DNA of 64,000 bases. It comes from JACKIP01 sp963710165. Its GTDB lineage: Bacteria > Pseudomonadota > Alphaproteobacteria > Micavibrionales > Micavibrionaceae. Made by a program: the position numbers and the translations under genes. The notes beneath the pieces were generated by a model. It was given only the letters and a program-made list of their open reading frames with translations, did no database searches and was not told where the DNA came from. This document shows, in pieces, positions 50,038 to 58,883 of the stretch. Each line of letters begins with the position of its first letter. The first letter of the stretch is position 1. The stretch spans positions 310,001-374,000 of the forward strand of contig CAVPYZ010000004.1 in the NCBI GenBank assembly GCA_963710165.1. Reading direction: 5' to 3'.

Positions 50038-50961
50038 ATGAAACTAGAAAAGGTTAAATTGCGCCCTGACGATTTTAGCCTTGAAGATTTATTCGATGCT
50101 TATTTTGATTGCCTCAAATGCAAGCGCAATACACTGAATCAGCTTGCTTTTGAGGCCGATCTTGAAACAAATCTGATGGATTTATATTATGATGTAAAGA
50201 ACGGCTCTTACAATATTGGTCGCTCTATTGCTTTTGTTATAGAATATCCAAAGATCAGGGAAATCTGGGCAGCGGACTTCCGAGACAGAATTGTTCATCA
50301 CCTGATTTATAATGCAATTTCCGGTTATTACTACCGCCGTTTTATACGGGATTGTTATGCCTGCATTCCGAGGCGTGGAACCCATGATGGTCTTGAGCGG
50401 ATTTGCGCGCAGCATTACGCGCAATTATACAAGGCCGGCCTATGCCTTAAAGGTTGATGTGGCCAATTTCTTTAATGCGATTGATCGTCATGCGATAGAG
50501 CGCATCATCAGAAAAGATATAGGTGAAGGGTGGTGTCTGGATTTGTTGCTGAAGATAATTTGGCATGATCCGCGCAAGCGTGCAAATTATAGGTCTTCAC
50601 CCGCTTTATTCAAAAAAGTCCCTAAACATACGAGCTTGATGCAATCCGAATTACACACAGGTCTTCCGATCGGAAACCTCACAAGCCAGTTTTTTGCAAA
50701 TGTTTATCTCAATGAACTCGATCAATTCGTAAAGCATAAACTGAAATGCCGGTATTATGGCCGCTACGTTGATGATATGGTGTTGTTTCATCAAAATCCC
50801 AAAGTGTTGAACAAGTGGCAACAGGAAATTGACGGATTTTTGCAAGACAAGCTTTCGCTGCATTTGCATCCTAATAAAATCTGGCTAAACAGGGTGGATA
50901 AAGGCATTGATTTTGTGGGTTTTATGATAAAGCCCGGCCGAACATATATGCGAACGCATTC
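50038..50961 (+). pseudogene. DGR reverse transcriptase, frameshifted and 3' truncated
   Basis: Starts MKLEKVKLRPDDFSLEDLF. Palm and finger motifs are those of DGR enzymes: RDCYACIPRRGTHDG, VDVANFFNAID, GLPIGNLTSQFFANVYLNE, the catalytic YVDD at 50765-50776 in YYGRYVDDMVLF, and VDFVGF-like DFVGFMIKPGR. A frame change near 50401 (one extra A; removal gives LERFARSITRN) splits it. The reading then runs past about 50955 into a DNA methyltransferase, so the C-terminal thumb region of about 80-100 residues is missing. cDNA priming from TR RNA is the normal function. The truncation makes activity doubtful. Confidence 0.9.
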
Positions 50962-52141
50962 ACTTATCATAATAGATGACATATTAAATGTCATTGCAGG
51001 TCACGGACGATTGGAAGCTGCAAAGCTTCTTAGATTTAAAGAAGTACCGTGCATTCAAGTAGGGCATCTTTCTAAAGAAGAGGTGCGTGCCTATCGTTTG
51101 GCTGATAATCAACTGACCATGAATACAGGTTATGATGATGATTTGCTGCGCGTAGAAATCACGGACCTCATGTCACTAGATCTCGATTTTAATCTTGAGA
51201 TCACAGGGTTCGAGACCGCCGAGCTTGATATTATCATTGATGGTATCGACACAGCACAAGACGATCCTGCCGATCACGTTCCTGACATTGAAGAAGATGC
51301 GCTGCTAGTGACCAAGCCCAGCGATGTTTGGCAACTGGGCAATCACCGCCTAATCTGCGGAGATGCGTTGGATTCTAATGTTTATCAATCTCTCATGCAA
51401 GAATCTTTGGCACATGCTATTTTCACAGACCCGCCCTATAACGTAAAAATTGACGGTCATGTCTGCGGAAATGGGAAGATCAAACACAATGAATTTGCCA
51501 TGGCATCAGGCGAGATGTCAGAAGATGAATTCACGCAGTTTCTATCTAAATTTATTGCCAATGCTATTCAATTCTCAATAGACGGCTCTCTTCATTATAT
51601 CTATATGGACTGGCGCCATATGTTCGAGCTTTTAGGTGCAGGTCGCGCTCATTATTCTGATCTCAAAAATATCTGTGTCTGGAATAAGGATAATGGCGGC
51701 ATGGGATCCCTCTATCGCTCAAAACATGAGTTAGTTGCCGTGTTCAAACACGGCACGGAAAAACATATCAACAACATCGAACTTGGTAAGTACGGACGAT
51801 ACCGTACCAATGTCTGGGATTATGCTGGTGTGAACGGCTTTGCCAATCAAGAAGATCTTAAACTTCATCCTACTGTTAAGCCTGTGGCAATGATTACAGA
51901 TGCGATCAAAGACTGCACAAAACGTGGTCATATTGTGCTTGATCCCTTTGCCGGTTCCGGCTCAACACTCATAGCCTGTGAGAAATCAGGGCGCGCCGCA
52001 CGCTGTATCGAGTTTGAGCCTAAATACTGCGATGTCATCATCCGTCGTTGGCAAGACCTTACTGGCAATGACGCCGTTCACACTGAAACAAATCAAACAT
52101 TTATTGAATTAGAAAATCTGAGAGGAGATCATCATGAGTGA
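50962..52141 (+). CDS. ParB-domain DNA methyltransferase fused in frame to the reverse transcriptase
   Basis: The open frame continues without stop from the reverse transcriptase (continuous from 50312). It has the second half of a ParB/Srx-like domain (VIAGHGRLEAAKLLRFKEV, YRLADNQLTMNTGYDDD). Then comes an N6-adenine/N4-cytosine DNA methyltransferase: DPPYNVKIDG (catalytic motif IV) before DPFAGSGSTLIACEKSG (SAM motif I), the beta-class order. The first 25-30 residues of the ParB-like domain are missing. Phage-type enzymes of this kind protect DNA or regulate. It is followed by DUF5681 with an eight-base overlap. Confidence 0.88.
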
Positions 52142-52523
52142 TGGAAACAAAAGAGATGGACGGAAAAATAATAAACCTCCTGCAAAGCACCAATTTAAAC
52201 CTGGTCAATCCGGCAATCCAAACGGGCGGCCCAAAAAACGTAAATCAACATTTATAAACGAAATCAAAGATATATTTGGTGAGGAGCGACAGATAACCAT
52301 TAATGGAAAAGTGAAAGCTAGAAATATACGTCAGATCATATTGGAACAGATGGCGCAACAAGCAGCAAAGGGTGATCCAAAAATGATAAAACTATGTATT
52401 CCATTTTTAAAAATCATGGATGATGCCCCTGAATTTGAAATCTTACCTGAAGATAAAGAGATCATGGATAAGTTTATGAACCGCTTTAAAGATGATGGAG
52501 GTTTTAATGATGGAAATGACTGA
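52134..52523 (+). CDS. DUF5681 domain protein, terminase-associated
   Basis: 129 aa. N-terminal KHQFKPGQSGNPNGRPKKRK is the DUF5681 signature, basic and presumably DNA-binding. An acidic C-terminus follows. In alphaproteobacterial prophage-like elements this gene stands directly before the large terminase gene, as here, and may be a small-terminase-like protein. Both ends overlap neighbours. Confidence 0.85.
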   Translation: MSDGNKRDGRKNNKPPAKHQFKPGQSGNPNGRPKKRKSTFINEIKDIFGEERQITINGKVKARNIRQIILEQMAQQAAKGDPKMIKLCIPFLKIMDDAPEFEILPEDKEIMDKFMNRFKDDGGFNDGND

Positions 52524-53056
52524 CTATCAACAAATACTTCGGCATGATTTTAGTAGCTTTATACAATTTTCATTCCAGACACTTGAGCCTCATCTTAACT
52601 ATAAGCATACATTTGAATTTTTCGGCAATCGCTCTGCAAGACGAAATCTGGGAAATGCCGAATGGCGAAAAATATTACCGTCGAAAAGGAGAGGCACTAC
52701 ATCCTACTTTTGAATTTACAGAGCAGTTAGTTGATATTTTGAAATCTATTGGAGGATATGCTTTTTCTTATCAATATCTTCAAGGACAATATAAACCGAA
52801 GTTTCAGACTGAAGGGTCTGGTTGTTTATGGCTGACACCACAAAGGGAAGGAGAATACTGGGGCGCAAACATAAAAAGACGTCACGGATTCTACAAGTTC
52901 AGCGAAGCGGATCTCATTTTATCGAAGGTATTTGGTATAGGGGAAGATCCTAATCCACCAAAAATGAGAGGTATGACGTATAAAGAGTGGGTTATATCAG
53001 CTCAAAAGACGAGATCTGCGCAGATAAAATCAAATGCTATGCGTGAAATGGTATAA
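52510..53056 (+). pseudogene. Phage terminase large subunit, internally deleted
   Basis: First frame: MEMTDYQQILRHDFSSF and FQTLEPHLNYKH match the terminase N-terminus. Near 52615 the sequence jumps to a region normally several hundred residues further on: FSAIALQDEIWEMPNG, RRKGEALHPTFEFTE and GGYAFSYQYLQGQYKPK, in another frame. The ATPase (Walker A/B) part is gone. The end to 53056 is not clearly terminase and may come from another deletion. Confidence 0.7.
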
Positions 53057-53126
53057 TTATCTCAATAAAACTGGACTTCATTGCGTCTGGAAGCATGTAT
53101 GGAACTCATAAACAAAGGAGTTTTAT

Positions 53127-53537
53127 ATGACAGAAAAATTACCATTTACTGAGCTAAGAGATCGCTGGTCAGAGTTATGGGGTATTAAACCTCATAAAGG
53201 CATTGGGCGCGCTATGATGGAGTGCAGCATTGAGTTTAAACTTCGTGAAAAGAGTGGATCAGGCTTTACACCAGTGCAACATGCTCGGCTAGTACAACTT
53301 ATCAAACAATATAAACGCAATTCCCGGTGCTTTGATGAAGAATGCGCGGCCCTAAAACCTGGCACGCGCCTGATCCGTAACTGGAAAGGCAAACGTTATA
53401 CTGTATTAGTAAAATCACAAGGATTTGATTATGGAGGAGCTCATTTTAGCAGCCTTTCACAAATAGCGAATGACATTACCGGATCACGCTGGAACGGACG
53501 CGCTTTCTTTGGTTTGAAAAAGAAAGGCGTAATATGA
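53127..53537 (+). CDS. DUF2924 protein
   Basis: 136 aa, preceded by an excellent AGGAG. LKPGTRLIRNWKGKRYTVLV and SLSQIANDITGSRWNGRAFFGL are DUF2924 hallmarks. The gene stands immediately before the recombinase with a four-base ATGA overlap, as commonly seen; its role, possibly as a recombination directionality or DNA-binding partner, is unproven. Confidence 0.88.
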   Translation: MTEKLPFTELRDRWSELWGIKPHKGIGRAMMECSIEFKLREKSGSGFTPVQHARLVQLIKQYKRNSRCFDEECAALKPGTRLIRNWKGKRYTVLVKSQGFDYGGAHFSSLSQIANDITGSRWNGRAFFGLKKKGVI

Positions 53538-55063
53538 AACAGGATATTAAAAACTGCGCCATATATTGCCGTAAATCGACTGAAGAAGGTTTGGACATGG
53601 ATTTCAATACGCTTGATGCGCAACGTGAAGCGTGTGAAGCCTATATCTCTAGTCAGAAGTCAGAAGGATGGAAGGCCATCAAAACAAAATATCAAGATGG
53701 CGGGTTTTCAGGCGGTAATCTTGATCGGCCCGCAATGCATGCTTTGCTAGCAGATATTAAGGAAGGAAAAGTTCAGACGGTTGTCGTTTATAAGATTGAT
53801 CGTCTAACCAGATCATTGATGGATTTTGCTAAGCTGGTTGAAGTGTTTGATAAATACGGCGTCACGTTTGTGTCCGTCACGCAGAGTTTTAATACAACGA
53901 CCAGCATGGGACGGCTAACACTAAATGTGCTGTTATCCTTTGCTCAGTTTGAGCGCGAAGTATCAGCCGAACGTATCCGTGATAAAATTGCTGCAAGTAA
54001 GAAGAAAGGAATTTGGATGGGAGGTATTCCTCCAATTGGCTATGAGGCGATTGATAAGAAACTCGTCATTAATATCAATAATTCAAAATTAATTCAGTAT
54101 ATTTTTGAATGGTATTTGCGTCATGGAACTGTCGCAAAGTTGAAACAGGATCTTGATGAAAATAAGATCATAAGCCCGCTGCGTATATCTAAGCGAGGAA
54201 AAGAAATGGGTGGCAAACCCTTTAGCCGTGGGAATTTATATGAATTATTAAAGAACCCGGTCTATATCGGAAAGGTGCGTCATAAAGACCAAATCTATGA
54301 TGGCAATCATGAGGGGATCATTTCCGAAGAATTATGGAGTGCCGTTCAAAAGCGTTTGATCTCTCAAACTGGCGCTGCGCGCGGTCATAAAAAAGCCCTT
54401 GATCAAAATTTACTGAAAGGATTATTATTTGATGTTGATGGCACACCATACAGTCCTGATTTTACAAATAAAAAAGGTAAGAAATACAGGTATTATCTGA
54501 GCCAGAACTTAATCCAGTATCGTGATCATCCCAAAGGCACCATGGCGCGCATTCCGGCGCATGAGATTGAGCAAGTCGTCTGTAGCACTCTTCACAAAAA
54601 GCTTTTTGAAGCTTTAAATCTGGATGATGTTGTGGATCATGAAATGATGACGTACCTCAACAAAAACACCGTGCCTTCTGAAACGCTTGTTAGGAATTGC
54701 ATTATTAAGATTGTTGTTCATACAGAAGAACTTGAGCTTGAAATCAATCCTGAAAATCTAAGACAGGTTTTGCAAGATAAGTTAGGTGTTTCAATACCTG
54801 TAAAATTTGAAAATCCGGTTCATGTGATCCGCGCTCCTTTTACAACAAGGCGATCATATAAAGGGGCGCTCATAATCAAACCGGATAATCAGGATTATGA
54901 TCCGTTAGATTTAGCACCATACCAATTGCGTAATTTAGTTCGTGGGAATGTTTGGAGGGAAGAACATTTTTCTGGAACAACACTTGATGATATTGCTGGG
55001 CGAGAAAAATGCTCTAAGCAATACATACAAAAGATCATACTTAAATCAATGAATATCGCCTAA
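53534..55063 (+). CDS. Large serine recombinase, DUF2924-associated, intact
   Basis: 509 aa. Catalytic domain 8-150 with the nucleophile Ser in YCRKSTEEG, FNTLDAQREACEAYI, VVYKIDRLTRSL and the VTQSFNTTTSMGRLTLNV segment. Recombinase domain with IPPIGYEAIDKKLVI and NPVYIGKVRHKDQIYDG, then a zinc-ribbon-like or coiled region, and a C-terminal HTH-like tail (LDDIAGREKCSKQYIQKI). It probably integrates or excises the phage-like module. Its last 170 bases and trailer are duplicated at 35559. Confidence 0.93.
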   Translation: MKQDIKNCAIYCRKSTEEGLDMDFNTLDAQREACEAYISSQKSEGWKAIKTKYQDGGFSGGNLDRPAMHALLADIKEGKVQTVVVYKIDRLTRSLMDFAKLVEVFDKYGVTFVSVTQSFNTTTSMGRLTLNVLLSFAQFEREVSAERIRDKIAASKKKGIWMGGIPPIGYEAIDKKLVININNSKLIQYIFEWYLRHGTVAKLKQDLDENKIISPLRISKRGKEMGGKPFSRGNLYELLKNPVYIGKVRHKDQIYDGNHEGIISEELWSAVQKRLISQTGAARGHKKALDQNLLKGLLFDVDGTPYSPDFTNKKGKKYRYYLSQNLIQYRDHPKGTMARIPAHEIEQVVCSTLHKKLFEALNLDDVVDHEMMTYLNKNTVPSETLVRNCIIKIVVHTEELELEINPENLRQVLQDKLGVSIPVKFENPVHVIRAPFTTRRSYKGALIIKPDNQDYDPLDLAPYQLRNLVRGNVWREEHFSGTTLDDIAGREKCSKQYIQKIILKSMNIA

Positions 55064-55092
55064 TATAAGATAAACCTGTCAACCAGCCAATG

Positions 55093-55119
55093 GCCCGCTA
55101 GAGAATGGCGGGCTTTTTT
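55093..55119 (+). terminator. Terminator of the recombinase operon
   Basis: GCCCGC (55093-55098) pairs with GCGGGC (55108-55113), followed by six T, 30 bases after the stop. Confidence 0.8.
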
Positions 55120-55164
55120 GATGGTAAAGCTAGATTCTCTTGAGTTGATAGAAATATTTATCTC

Positions 55165-55185
55165 AAAAAGCCCGCACAATGCGGG
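55165..55185 (-). terminator. Opposing terminator
   Basis: On the minus strand CCCGC, a five-base loop, GCGGG and then CTTTTTGAG. It would stop transcription coming from the right, facing the plus-strand terminator at 55093. A weaker version is present in the left repeat copy. Confidence 0.6.
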
Positions 55186-55446
55186 TTCTGGCGCGTAATA
55201 TTCTCTTAATGTGCAAATATGAAGACTGAATGGTGGAGCAAACCGGATGTGAAACAGAGAATTTAAAGGCAAATTTCGTAATAATGTAAGGTTTGTTCGC
55301 ATAGATAGTACATTAAACGAGACAATGCCTTCAATGTTTGGAATATAATGGCTGTAATGATGGGGAGAGGGGGTTATTAAGAAAAAGTTTGAAGTAAATG
55401 CGCAGTTTCAATTGAAAATCATCTGCTTATATAAAGAAGTGAGTTT

Positions 55447-55467
55447 ACAAAGATTATCAATCTTTGT
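55447..55467. promoter_or_regulatory. Perfect palindrome, probable ParD operator
   Basis: ACAAAGATT (55447-55455), spacer ATC, AATCTTTGT (55459-55467): a nine-base perfect inverted repeat. It overlaps two TTGTATA direct repeats (55464, 55474) about 20-30 bases before the parD start. RHH antitoxins repress their own operons from such sites. Confidence 0.6.
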
Positions 55468-55495
55468 ATAATATTGTATATATATAAAGGATAAT

Positions 55496-55756
55496 ATGAT
55501 GCACATATCTTTAACAACCGAGCTCGAAAGCATTATTAAGAATAAAGTTGAAAGTGGTTTATATAATAATGCCAGTGAAGTTATACGTGAAGCGTTACGT
55601 TTTATGGAGATGAATCAAGACGTTGTCATGCAAATGAAACTTGATCGTTTACGTTCAAATTTACAGGCTGGTGAAGATGAAATTCTGAAAGGTAAAGGTA
55701 TTACCTTAAAAGGTAAGGAGGATGTATCGTCTTTCTTTGATGGTATTCGTTCATAA
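55496..55756 (+). CDS. parD: ParD-family antitoxin
   Basis: 86 aa. N-terminal ribbon-helix-helix (ISLTTELESIIKNKVESG, NASEVIREALRFM) for DNA binding, and an acidic, flexible C-terminus (KGKEDVSSFFDGIRS) that wraps the toxin. The start may be the ATG at 55496 or the one at 55499; AAAGGA lies upstream. The stop overlaps parE by one base. Overlap and order are standard for type II pairs. Confidence 0.92.
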   Translation: MMHISLTTELESIIKNKVESGLYNNASEVIREALRFMEMNQDVVMQMKLDRLRSNLQAGEDEILKGKGITLKGKEDVSSFFDGIRS

Positions 55757-56058
55757 TGCCGAATGGATATAGGATAATTATCTCTCCTCAAGCCGCGCGT
55801 GATTTAAGAGAGATACGTAATTACACCTTACAAAGTTGGGGTACTCGACAAGCTGATATTTATCTCAAAAAAATAGAAAGTGCTTTTTATGGCCTTCTTG
55901 AAAATCCAGAATTAGGTCGTGAAAGAGGTGACATCAATAAGGGGTATCGAAGCCTTATCATTGAGAAGCATATTCTATTTTACAAAATAGAACGATCAGA
56001 AATTCATATTTTAGCTCTTCCGCATACCCGCATGGATATTTTAAATTATCTTTCTTAA
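55756..56058 (+). CDS. parE: ParE-family toxin (RelE/ParE superfamily)
   Basis: 100 aa. ISPQAARDLREIRNYTLQSWG, LENPELGRERGDI, YRSLIIEKHILFYKIE and LPHTRMD are family motifs. ParE toxins inhibit gyrase. The pair sits at the right edge of the mobile region beside a tRNA gene and may stabilise it. Confidence 0.92.
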   Translation: MPNGYRIIISPQAARDLREIRNYTLQSWGTRQADIYLKKIESAFYGLLENPELGRERGDINKGYRSLIIEKHILFYKIERSEIHILALPHTRMDILNYLS

Positions 56059-56233
56059 AAGCCATTTGGAAAATTCCTGTCAACTAGCCATTAGCCCTCA
56101 AGAGAATTTAGTCTTATTTAGACGGCTTTCTAATATTCTCTGTAGTTGATGAATAACTCTATGCCCACACGTCCCGCAGTGATGCGCCATTTTTGGCAGA
56201 AATATAATTTATTGTTTAATATCAATAACTTAG

Positions 56234-56310
56234 TGGTGGGCCAGGCCGGATTTGAACCAGCGACCAATCCGTTATGAGCGGACCGCTCTAACCAACTGAG
56301 CTACTGGCCC
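56234..56310 (-). tRNA. tRNA with CAT anticodon (tRNA-Ile2 or elongator tRNA-Met)
   Basis: 77 bases including an encoded CCA (56234-56236). Acceptor arms GGGCCAG and CTGGCCC pair, the D-arm is GCTCAGTTGGTTAGAGC, the anticodon loop is CTCATAA with anticodon CAT, and the T-arm is GCTGGTTCAAATCCGGC (one mismatch). The GGTC-GCTGG variable/T-arm region resembles tRNA-Ile(CAU), whose C34 is changed to lysidine, more than elongator Met. I cannot be sure which. Its 3' end faces the mobile region. Confidence 0.9.
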
Positions 56311-56362
56311 CACCTTGATCAGATAAGTATCAAAGTTTTCGATTGTGGACAAGCGAAATGCA

Positions 56363-57172
56363 CTATTTATCTGTTTCTTTTTTCTTATCGTCTTTATCTG
56401 ATTTCTTTTTGTCTTCTTTCATGCGTTTTTCTTTGATTTTATAAGCCAGCATAAAATAGAGTTTTGCAGGTAAAAATTTCAAGGTTTTTAACATTAAGGC
56501 GAAAGACCATGGAAAGTTGATTTCAAAAGAATTTGACTTCAATCCTTCAACCAGCTTGTCTGCGGCAACATCCACTTCCATTAGCATCGGCATGTCGAAG
56601 TCATTTTTATCTGTTAAGGGTGTTTTGACAAATCCAGGGCAAATAACCTGTATTTTGATATTTGATTTATAAAGCTCAATCGCCAGACTTTCTGCCAGAT
56701 TTATAAGGGCAGATTTTGTAGCGCTGTAGGATATAGATTGCGGTAGTCCCCGGTAACCGGCCACGCTGGATGTGATGGCGATGTGACCATTACGGCGATC
56801 TAAAAATTTATTGAGAAGCGGTTCCAGACAATTTCCGACACCGATGACATTCACATCAAAGTGTTTTTTAAAATTAGCGGCTGTAAATTCTTCGACGCTT
56901 TCTCCGTTATATGTACCTGCATTTAATACTGCCATATCGATGGGACCAAGATCTTTTTCAATCTGGTCGATCAACTCAATCACCTTTTTCGGCTTGGTGA
57001 CGTCACAGGCATAGCCCTTTATGAATTCAGGATCCTTGTCACAGACAACGTCTAACTTACCCTGTGTTGTTCCCGTAATGGCAACGGTCCACCCTTGCTT
57101 TGCGAGCTTCTCAGCAGTAGCAGCACCAATACCGGATGACCCCCCTGTAATCCATGCTATTTTTTTTGACAT
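56363..57172 (-). CDS. Short-chain dehydrogenase/reductase
   Basis: 269 aa. Cofactor motif TGGSSGIG (10-17), structural NAG (VLNAGTYNG), catalytic Ser in AITSSVAGY and YSATK (Tyr and Lys), then CPGFVKTPL. The C-terminus is hydrophobic (about 215-245) and ends in a long Lys/Asp run (KEDKKKSDKDDKKKETDK), so it may sit on the membrane. Substrate unknown. Confidence 0.92.
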   Translation of the reverse strand: MSKKIAWITGGSSGIGAATAEKLAKQGWTVAITGTTQGKLDVVCDKDPEFIKGYACDVTKPKKVIELIDQIEKDLGPIDMAVLNAGTYNGESVEEFTAANFKKHFDVNVIGVGNCLEPLLNKFLDRRNGHIAITSSVAGYRGLPQSISYSATKSALINLAESLAIELYKSNIKIQVICPGFVKTPLTDKNDFDMPMLMEVDVAADKLVEGLKSNSFEINFPWSFALMLKTLKFLPAKLYFMLAYKIKEKRMKEDKKKSDKDDKKKETDK

Positions 57173-57229
57173 TCTTTTTCCTTTATGACTCTATACGATT
57201 AAATACAGAGTTAGTTCTGTTTATTGAAA

Positions 57230-58276
57230 TTAAGCCATTTTATTAATAGGCGTAGGCGCCGCGGCAACCTGATTACGACCATTATGTTTAGCGGTATATA
57301 AAGCGGCATCTGCGCGACCAATTAGCTCTTCTGTACTTTCAATTCCCGAGAATTGTGCAACGCCAACAGACATTGTGATACGTGCAAGACGCTGACCTGT
57401 GCCGCGATTGACGACATCTTTATTTGCCACGACTTTACGTAGATTATTTGCAACGGCTACACCTGCCGCAAGCTCGGTTCCAGGCAATATAATGACGAAT
57501 TCTTCGCCGCCATATCTTGCGGCAATATCCTGACCTTTAATGCCGTCTGTAAGACATTTTGCGACCAGTCTTAAGACTTGATCCCCCACTTGATGTCCAA
57601 AATTATCGTTGAAATTTTTAAAATGGTCTATATCTAGCATCAGAACAGAAAAGGGCGTTTTTTCCTTCTTGGCATCTTCTATGATACGTTGAATCTCGGA
57701 ATCAAAAGCCTTGCGATTGGAAAGTCCAGTTAGGCTATCCGTTAGGGATTCTTTTCTGGCTTTGGCAAGATCATGTCGAAGTTTTTCAATTTCGGAAGCG
57801 GATTCTTCTAAGACAACTTCAAGACTTTGGTTGCGATCAATGACTTGCTGCGTATTATTTTTAACTTCATTGATAACGGCTTTTAACTCTGCGCTCGACG
57901 GATTTCCTGAAAGCCGATTATTGATTGTGGCGAGGGAGCCCTGATATTCATGCGTTGATGACTTGACCCCTGCGACCACGCTTTTAACATTATTGATTGT
58001 GGATTGCAGATCATTACCAGCCTGTCTTACGCGCTCTTCCGTTCTGTTATCGCTTAAGTATTTTGTATAAATTTCGTGAAGCTGTTCTTCTGTAATACTT
58101 TTTTTTGATTTTAAGATATTATCTAGAGTATTAATAACCTCATTATTTTCTTTCGAATAATAGGCATACCACACTTCAAAATTATTCGGAGTCCTCGCAA
58201 GTTTATCAGCGTCCAAACGCTCAATTGCTTTTTTTGCATATGTCAGGGCGGCATCTTTATCGTGAGGGTAAATCAA
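57230..58276 (-). CDS. Diguanylate cyclase (GGDEF domain)
   Basis: 348 aa, soluble. The N-terminal half is helical and partly coiled coil (about 75-175), probably for dimerisation. The GGDEF domain starts SLTDSLTGLSNRKAF, with LDIDHFKNFND (metal/GTP) and the active-site signature GGEEF in ARYGGEEFVIIL. Five residues upstream stands KGQD where the RxxD inhibitory site is expected, so product inhibition is probably weak. It makes c-di-GMP from two GTP. Confidence 0.93.
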   Translation of the reverse strand: MIYPHDKDAALTYAKKAIERLDADKLARTPNNFEVWYAYYSKENNEVINTLDNILKSKKSITEEQLHEIYTKYLSDNRTEERVRQAGNDLQSTINNVKSVVAGVKSSTHEYQGSLATINNRLSGNPSSAELKAVINEVKNNTQQVIDRNQSLEVVLEESASEIEKLRHDLAKARKESLTDSLTGLSNRKAFDSEIQRIIEDAKKEKTPFSVLMLDIDHFKNFNDNFGHQVGDQVLRLVAKCLTDGIKGQDIAARYGGEEFVIILPGTELAAGVAVANNLRKVVANKDVVNRGTGQRLARITMSVGVAQFSGIESTEELIGRADAALYTAKHNGRNQVAAAPTPINKMA

Positions 58277-58298
58277 TTTTCAACTCTTTTATCTTTAT

Positions 58299-58883
58299 TT
58301 ATATGACGTCGCGTTTAAATTTTTTGTTTGATATAGGAGCATCTTTTATTTGCGTCATCACATCATTAATATTGTCACAGAATGAGAAAAGTCCATGATC
58401 TTTCGTCTTCATGAATTTCTCATCTCCTATATTATCCACCAAAAGCTTTAAATTTTCCCAATATTTTTCAACATTATAAATAATGATGCTTTTATTATGC
58501 AGACCTAGCTGTTTCCACGTTACAATTTCGAAAAACTCATCCATCGTACCCAAACCACCAGGTAGTATCAAAAATACATCCGAGCGATCTGCCATCATGG
58601 CTTTGCGTTCGTGCATTGAATCTACCACATGTAGCTCCGTCAGGTCAGGGTGTATTTTTTCACGCTCATCAATATGCCCGGGGATAATGCCAATCACATC
58701 TGCACCGTACTCAAGTCCTTTATTGGCAATAATACCCATCAGGCCAAAACTGCCGCCGCCATAGACGATGTCATATCCCGCCTCGGCTAATCGTTTAGCT
58801 GTTTCAATGGCGGCTTCATTATATTTCTGGTCTACACGGGAAGATGCCCCGCAATAGACACATATTGTCTTTTTATGTGTCAT
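58299..58883 (-). CDS. LOG-family protein (cytokinin riboside 5'-monophosphate phosphoribohydrolase-like)
   Basis: 194 aa. VYCGASSR at the N-terminus, VYGGGSFGLMG, SMHERKAMM and PGGLGTMDEFFEIVTWKQLG are the LOG signatures. Bacterial members hydrolyse nucleotide monophosphates to base and ribose 5-phosphate. Its start overlaps the stop of the upstream LprI-like gene by four bases. Confidence 0.92.
   Translation of the reverse strand: MTHKKTICVYCGASSRVDQKYNEAAIETAKRLAEAGYDIVYGGGSFGLMGIIANKGLEYGADVIGIIPGHIDEREKIHPDLTELHVVDSMHERKAMMADRSDVFLILPGGLGTMDEFFEIVTWKQLGLHNKSIIIYNVEKYWENLKLLVDNIGDEKFMKTKDHGLFSFCDNINDVMTQIKDAPISNKKFKRDVI

Larger units (their letters stand above)
54893..55236. repeat. Direct repeat, right copy (recombinase tail plus terminators)
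   Basis: Right-hand member of the pair with 35559-35903, same orientation, 19.3 kb apart. It ends at CTGAATGGTGG and then differs. Confidence 0.85.

Noticed and set aside
56234..56310. tRNA 3' end as an attachment site of the mobile region
   Set aside because: I found no second copy of the tRNA 3' end near 34-36 kb, and serine recombinases usually do not use tRNA genes.
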